Assembly: GCA_012517025.1 (NCBI GenBank)
Contig: JAAYVT010000597.1
Span: 1-5,921, forward strand
Reading direction: 5' to 3'
Length of the DNA: 5,921 nucleotides
Origin: Phyllobacteriaceae bacterium
GTDB lineage: Bacteria > Pseudomonadota > Alphaproteobacteria > Rhizobiales > Ancalomicrobiaceae
The position numbers and the translations under genes were made by a program. The notes under the pieces were generated by a model. That model was not told the origin of the DNA and did no database searches. It was given only the letters and a program-made list of their open reading frames with translations. Positions within the stretch are counted from its first letter, which is position 1, and each line of letters begins with the position of its first letter. Shown here one piece after another: positions 5,002-5,921 of this stretch.

Positions 5002-5921
5002 TCAGTCCTCGCCGTCGGGTGCGGCGCGAAGGGTGGCCGGATCGAAGTGGTACTTGGTCGAGCAGAACTCGCAGGTCACCACGATCTCGCCGTCGACGGT
5101 CATCTCGTCGACCTGTTCGGCGGTGAACTGGCCGAGCATCGTCGCCACCCGCTCGCGCGAGCAGCGGCAACGCTCCTCCATCCGCAACGGCTCGAACACC
5201 CGCACCCCGCGCTCGTGGAAGAGGCGGAAGAGCAGACGCTCGGCGGAGACCGCCGGATCGGTCAGCTCGACGTCCTCGATCGTGCCCATCAACGCTTCGG
5301 CCTCCGCCCAGGCGTCGTCGGTCTCCGGGTCGTGCAACTCGGTGCCCTCCGGCGCGTCGCCGGGATGGAGATCGCGGGCGCGGACGCGGTCCTCGCTCTC
5401 GGGCAGGAACTGCACCATCACGCCGCCGGCGCGCCAGGCGTGCGCGGCACCGCCCTCGCCCTTGGTCAGCATCTCGGCGACGGCGAGACGGACGCGAGTC
5501 GGGATCTGCTCGGACTGGCGGAACCAGACGTGCGCCACCTCCTCGAGGCTCTCGCCTTCGAGCACCACGACGCCCTGATAGCGACGCATGTCGGGGCCCT
5601 GGTCGACGGTCATGGCGAGGTGACCGCGGCCGAGCAGCTCGGCCGGCGCGGTCCGTCCCACCGCGATCGCCGCCTCGACGCCGGCGGCGTCGAAGCTCGC
5701 ATAGGCGCGGATGCCGTCGGGGGTCTGGAAGTCGATCACCAGCATCGACACCGGTCCGTCGGTGCGGGTCTGCAGGATGAAGCGACCGTCGAACTTGATC
5801 GACGAGCCGAGCAACGCCGTCAGCGCGATCGCCTCGGCCAAGAGCCGGGCGACCGGGGCGGGATAGGCGTGGCGGGCCAGGATGGCGTCGATCGACGGGC
5901 CGAGATGCACGGTGCGACCAC
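5002..5921 (-). CDS. hslO: Redox-regulated chaperone Hsp33, 5' end cut by window edge
   Basis: Cytosolic holdase chaperone activated by oxidative unfolding; zinc-bound cysteines in the reduced form become disulfides under hypochlorite or peroxide stress. Numbering from the GTG at 5908-5910, 302 residues are visible. The N-terminal core includes HLGPSIDAIL (2-11), LLGSSIKFDGRFILQT (33-48), GPVSMLVIDF (52-61) and GRGHLAMTVDQG (94-105). An acidic linker (about 171-220) follows. The C-terminal redox switch carries Cys248-x-Cys250 and Cys280-x-x-Cys283 with 29 residues between the pairs, the intact CxC/CxxC arrangement. That GTG is not the real start: the frame stays open to the edge and the codons before it read Gly-Arg-Thr, continuing the family's conserved approach to the core. 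A short N-terminal segment therefore lies outside the window. With the linker, the protein is longer than the roughly 290 residues of E. coli Hsp33. In many Hyphomicrobiales hslO follows argD-argF, so argF may lie just beyond the right edge; this is inference. Confidence 0.95.
   Translation of the reverse strand, partial: GRTVHLGPSIDAILARHAYPAPVARLLAEAIALTALLGSSIKFDGRFILQTRTDGPVSMLVIDFQTPDGIRAYASFDAAGVEAAIAVGRTAPAELLGRGHLAMTVDQGPDMRRYQGVVVLEGESLEEVAHVWFRQSEQIPTRVRLAVAEMLTKGEGGAAHAWRAGGVMVQFLPESEDRVRARDLHPGDAPEGTELHDPETDDAWAEAEALMGTIEDVELTDPAVSAERLLFRLFHERGVRVFEPLRMEERCRCSRERVATMLGQFTAEQVDEMTVDGEIVVTCEFCSTKYHFDPATLRAAPDGED

Noticed and set aside
3179..5170. A 663-codon open frame on the minus strand
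   Set aside because: It lies opposite the hydrolase and permease genes and overlaps hslO in another frame. Its product is dominated by Arg, Asp, Gly and Pro with no motif or membrane pattern, while the genes on the other strand have clear family signatures.
5908..5910. GTG as the true start of hslO
   Set aside because: The frame continues open to the window edge, the preceding codons (Gly-Arg-Thr) fit the conserved N-terminal region of Hsp33, and starting at the GTG would remove the first core strand.
1..5921. CRISPR array, insertion sequence, toxin-antitoxin or defence locus
   Set aside because: No regularly spaced repeats, transposase or recombinase motifs, terminal inverted repeats, or small paired genes with such signatures were seen on either strand.

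Overview
The window is GC-rich chromosomal DNA from an alphaproteobacterium, most likely of the order Hyphomicrobiales (Rhizobiales). This placement is inferred from the very high GC and strong GC bias at third codon positions. It is also supported by the style of the proteins: a cellulose-synthase-like GT2 enzyme, a Tex30-like hydrolase, and an Hsp33 with a long acidic linker. No sequence search was possible, so the placement is tentative.

Layout from left to right. Bases 1-347 hold no gene I can support and look less GC-rich than the rest. A tRNA-Gly(CCC) lies on the minus strand at 348-422, with its CCA end encoded. Sixty bases upstream of it, on the same strand, is a membrane-bound family 2 glycosyltransferase (483-2252). 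It is transcribed divergently from a plus-strand pair: an exported family 3 solute-binding protein (2380-3273) and, 31 nt later, a small Tex30/KANL3-like alpha/beta hydrolase (3305-3949). After a 255-nt hairpin-containing gap comes a TauE/SafE-type permease (4205-4999), also on the plus strand. It converges, with only 2 nt between stop codons, on hslO, the redox-regulated chaperone Hsp33. The 5' end of hslO runs off the right edge of the window.

The genes do not form one recognisable pathway. The solute-binding protein and hydrolase are probably co-transcribed. The glycosyltransferase probably makes or extends an extracellular polysaccharide. The permease is probably an independent anion or organosulfur exporter, and Hsp33 is a cytosolic oxidative-stress chaperone. 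The solute-binding protein has no permease or ATPase partner here. I found no mobile element, CRISPR array, toxin-antitoxin pair or defence system, and no convincing previously undescribed system.

The observations most worth checking are the start codon and N-terminal domain of the glycosyltransferase, the structured gap before the permease, the tRNA 3' end as a possible integration boundary, and the orphan solute-binding protein paired with a hydrolase. Very long open frames antisense to or overlapping these genes (one of 988 codons, one of 663) are composition artefacts.
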